This document shows positions 63,612 to 64,000 of a DNA stretch of 64,000 nt, piece after piece. The stretch lies in contig JAMLHL010000001.1 in the NCBI GenBank assembly GCA_023957125.1, positions 124,001 to 188,000 on the forward strand, read 5' to 3'. Made by a program: the position numbers and the translations under genes. Within the stretch, counting starts at the first letter, position 1, and each line of letters opens with the position of its first letter. The notes beneath the pieces were generated by a model. That model searched no databases, had not been told where the DNA came from, and saw only the letters and a program-made list of their open reading frames with translations. This DNA is from Chitinophagaceae bacterium (GTDB lineage Bacteria > Bacteroidota > Bacteroidia > Chitinophagales > Chitinophagaceae).

Positions 63612-64000
63612 ATGGCTACATCATCACTAAAAAAGACGACTGCAGTTTGGATCATTCTTATTCTGGCATTATTTGTAATTGCCATTATTTTTGGTATAAT
63701 CATGCGTTTCAACCAGGGTAATAACATTACCATGAACTCCGTTACCTTTTATTCCATCATGACCACGCATGGACTCACAATGGTTGGAATATGGTTTGCA
63801 GCGGGAATGGTCAGTACCAACTATTTGCTTTCCCGCTATGTAAAAGTTTCTACCCGGATCAATATTTTTGCCATGATACTAACTGTGATTGGCGTACTTC
63901 TTTTATGGGGCAGCACTTTTATCGGAAAGTTTCATGCCGCATGGACGTTCTTATATCCCTTGCCCTTCAAGCTTCCCGGAAACACTAATTGGTCCACACC
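63612..64000 (+). CDS. heme-copper oxidase subunit I, N-terminal part
   Basis: About 129 codons from the ATG at 63612 to the right edge of the window; the gene continues beyond it. The beginning has a first hydrophobic segment (VWIILILALFVIAIIFGIIM) and then YSIMTTHGLTMVGIWFAAG, whose His is the expected low-spin heme ligand, followed by further membrane segments. It follows the CuA subunit gene after 13 bases, the normal oxidase operon order. The exact oxidase subtype cannot be fixed from this part. Confidence 0.88.
   Translation, partial: MATSSLKKTTAVWIILILALFVIAIIFGIIMRFNQGNNITMNSVTFYSIMTTHGLTMVGIWFAAGMVSTNYLLSRYVKVSTRINIFAMILTVIGVLLLWGSTFIGKFHAAWTFLYPLPFKLPGNTNWST

Noticed and set aside
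1..64000. tRNA, rRNA or riboswitch candidates
   Set aside because: No cloverleaf with a T-loop core, no rRNA segment and no known riboswitch core was recognised by reading; a covariance-model scan could not be run here.

Overview
The window is a chromosomal stretch of a Bacteroidota bacterium, most likely of the Chitinophagaceae type. The signs are a SusC/SusD pair, a hybrid two-component system ending in an AraC domain, several TonB-linked barrel proteins, many glycoside hydrolases with signal peptides, and -7 elements of the form TAnnTTTG. No tRNA, rRNA, CRISPR array, prophage or complete insertion sequence was found. Genus and species cannot be fixed from the sequence alone.

Layout. 1-10.1 kb: the tail of a sugar isomerase, a TPR/DUF3857/transglutaminase protein, a large lipoprotein of unknown function, and a TPR-type hybrid histidine kinase whose gene abuts two 21-base-spaced direct repeats upstream of that lipoprotein. 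10.2-16 kb: a Tat-exported phosphocholine-type phospholipase C with a strong terminator, and a large outer-membrane barrel. 16-21.1 kb: a plus-strand group of a Tat-exported TIM-barrel isomerase, a Gfo/Idh/MocA oxidoreductase and a lipoprotein cytochrome c. 21.2-26 kb: purC, a K+/H+ antiporter and a glycosidase-like protein. 26-28.2 kb: a ParD antitoxin with a palindromic operator, a truncated ParE, and a GH29 fucosidase. 28.5-32.4 kb: a TonB receptor with a small His/Cys protein under a palindromic operator, then a triple DUF2249 protein. 32.6-43.4 kb: a second TIM-barrel isomerase, a sialidase-like protein, a GNAT-nitrilase fusion, an esterase, another Gfo/Idh enzyme, a TPMT-type methyltransferase, a TlpA/rhodanese pair, a 3-hydroxyacid dehydrogenase-like protein and a SUFU-domain protein. 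43.8-58 kb: a GH106-type hydrolase, a third Gfo/Idh enzyme, SusC/SusD, and an RbsA-RbsC-RbsB type sugar importer. 58.3-64 kb: a PorT-like barrel, class I ribonucleotide reductase (beta then alpha), a DUF92 protein, and the start of a cytochrome oxidase operon (subunit II, subunit I).

How it works together. Much of the window serves capture and breakdown of complex glycans. Hydrolases, an esterase and secreted sugar oxidoreductases act outside the cytoplasm, SusC/D and TonB receptors carry products over the outer membrane, and an ABC importer carries a monosaccharide inward. Four of the predicted oxidoreductases or isomerases carry twin-arginine leaders, and a heme-c lipoprotein beside two of them could accept electrons. 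Housekeeping genes (purC, nrdBA, cytochrome oxidase) are interspersed.

The most unusual signal is a family of roughly 95-115 base intergenic elements, each with long terminal inverted repeats enclosing two GC-rich hairpins. Six copies occur in 64 kb. Two of them are nearly identical in opposite orientation, and there are two types of termini on a shared core. No known name was recognised for this family. Other leads are the kinase/lipoprotein pair with candidate binding repeats, and the operator lying on the promoter of the His/Cys protein next to the TonB receptor.
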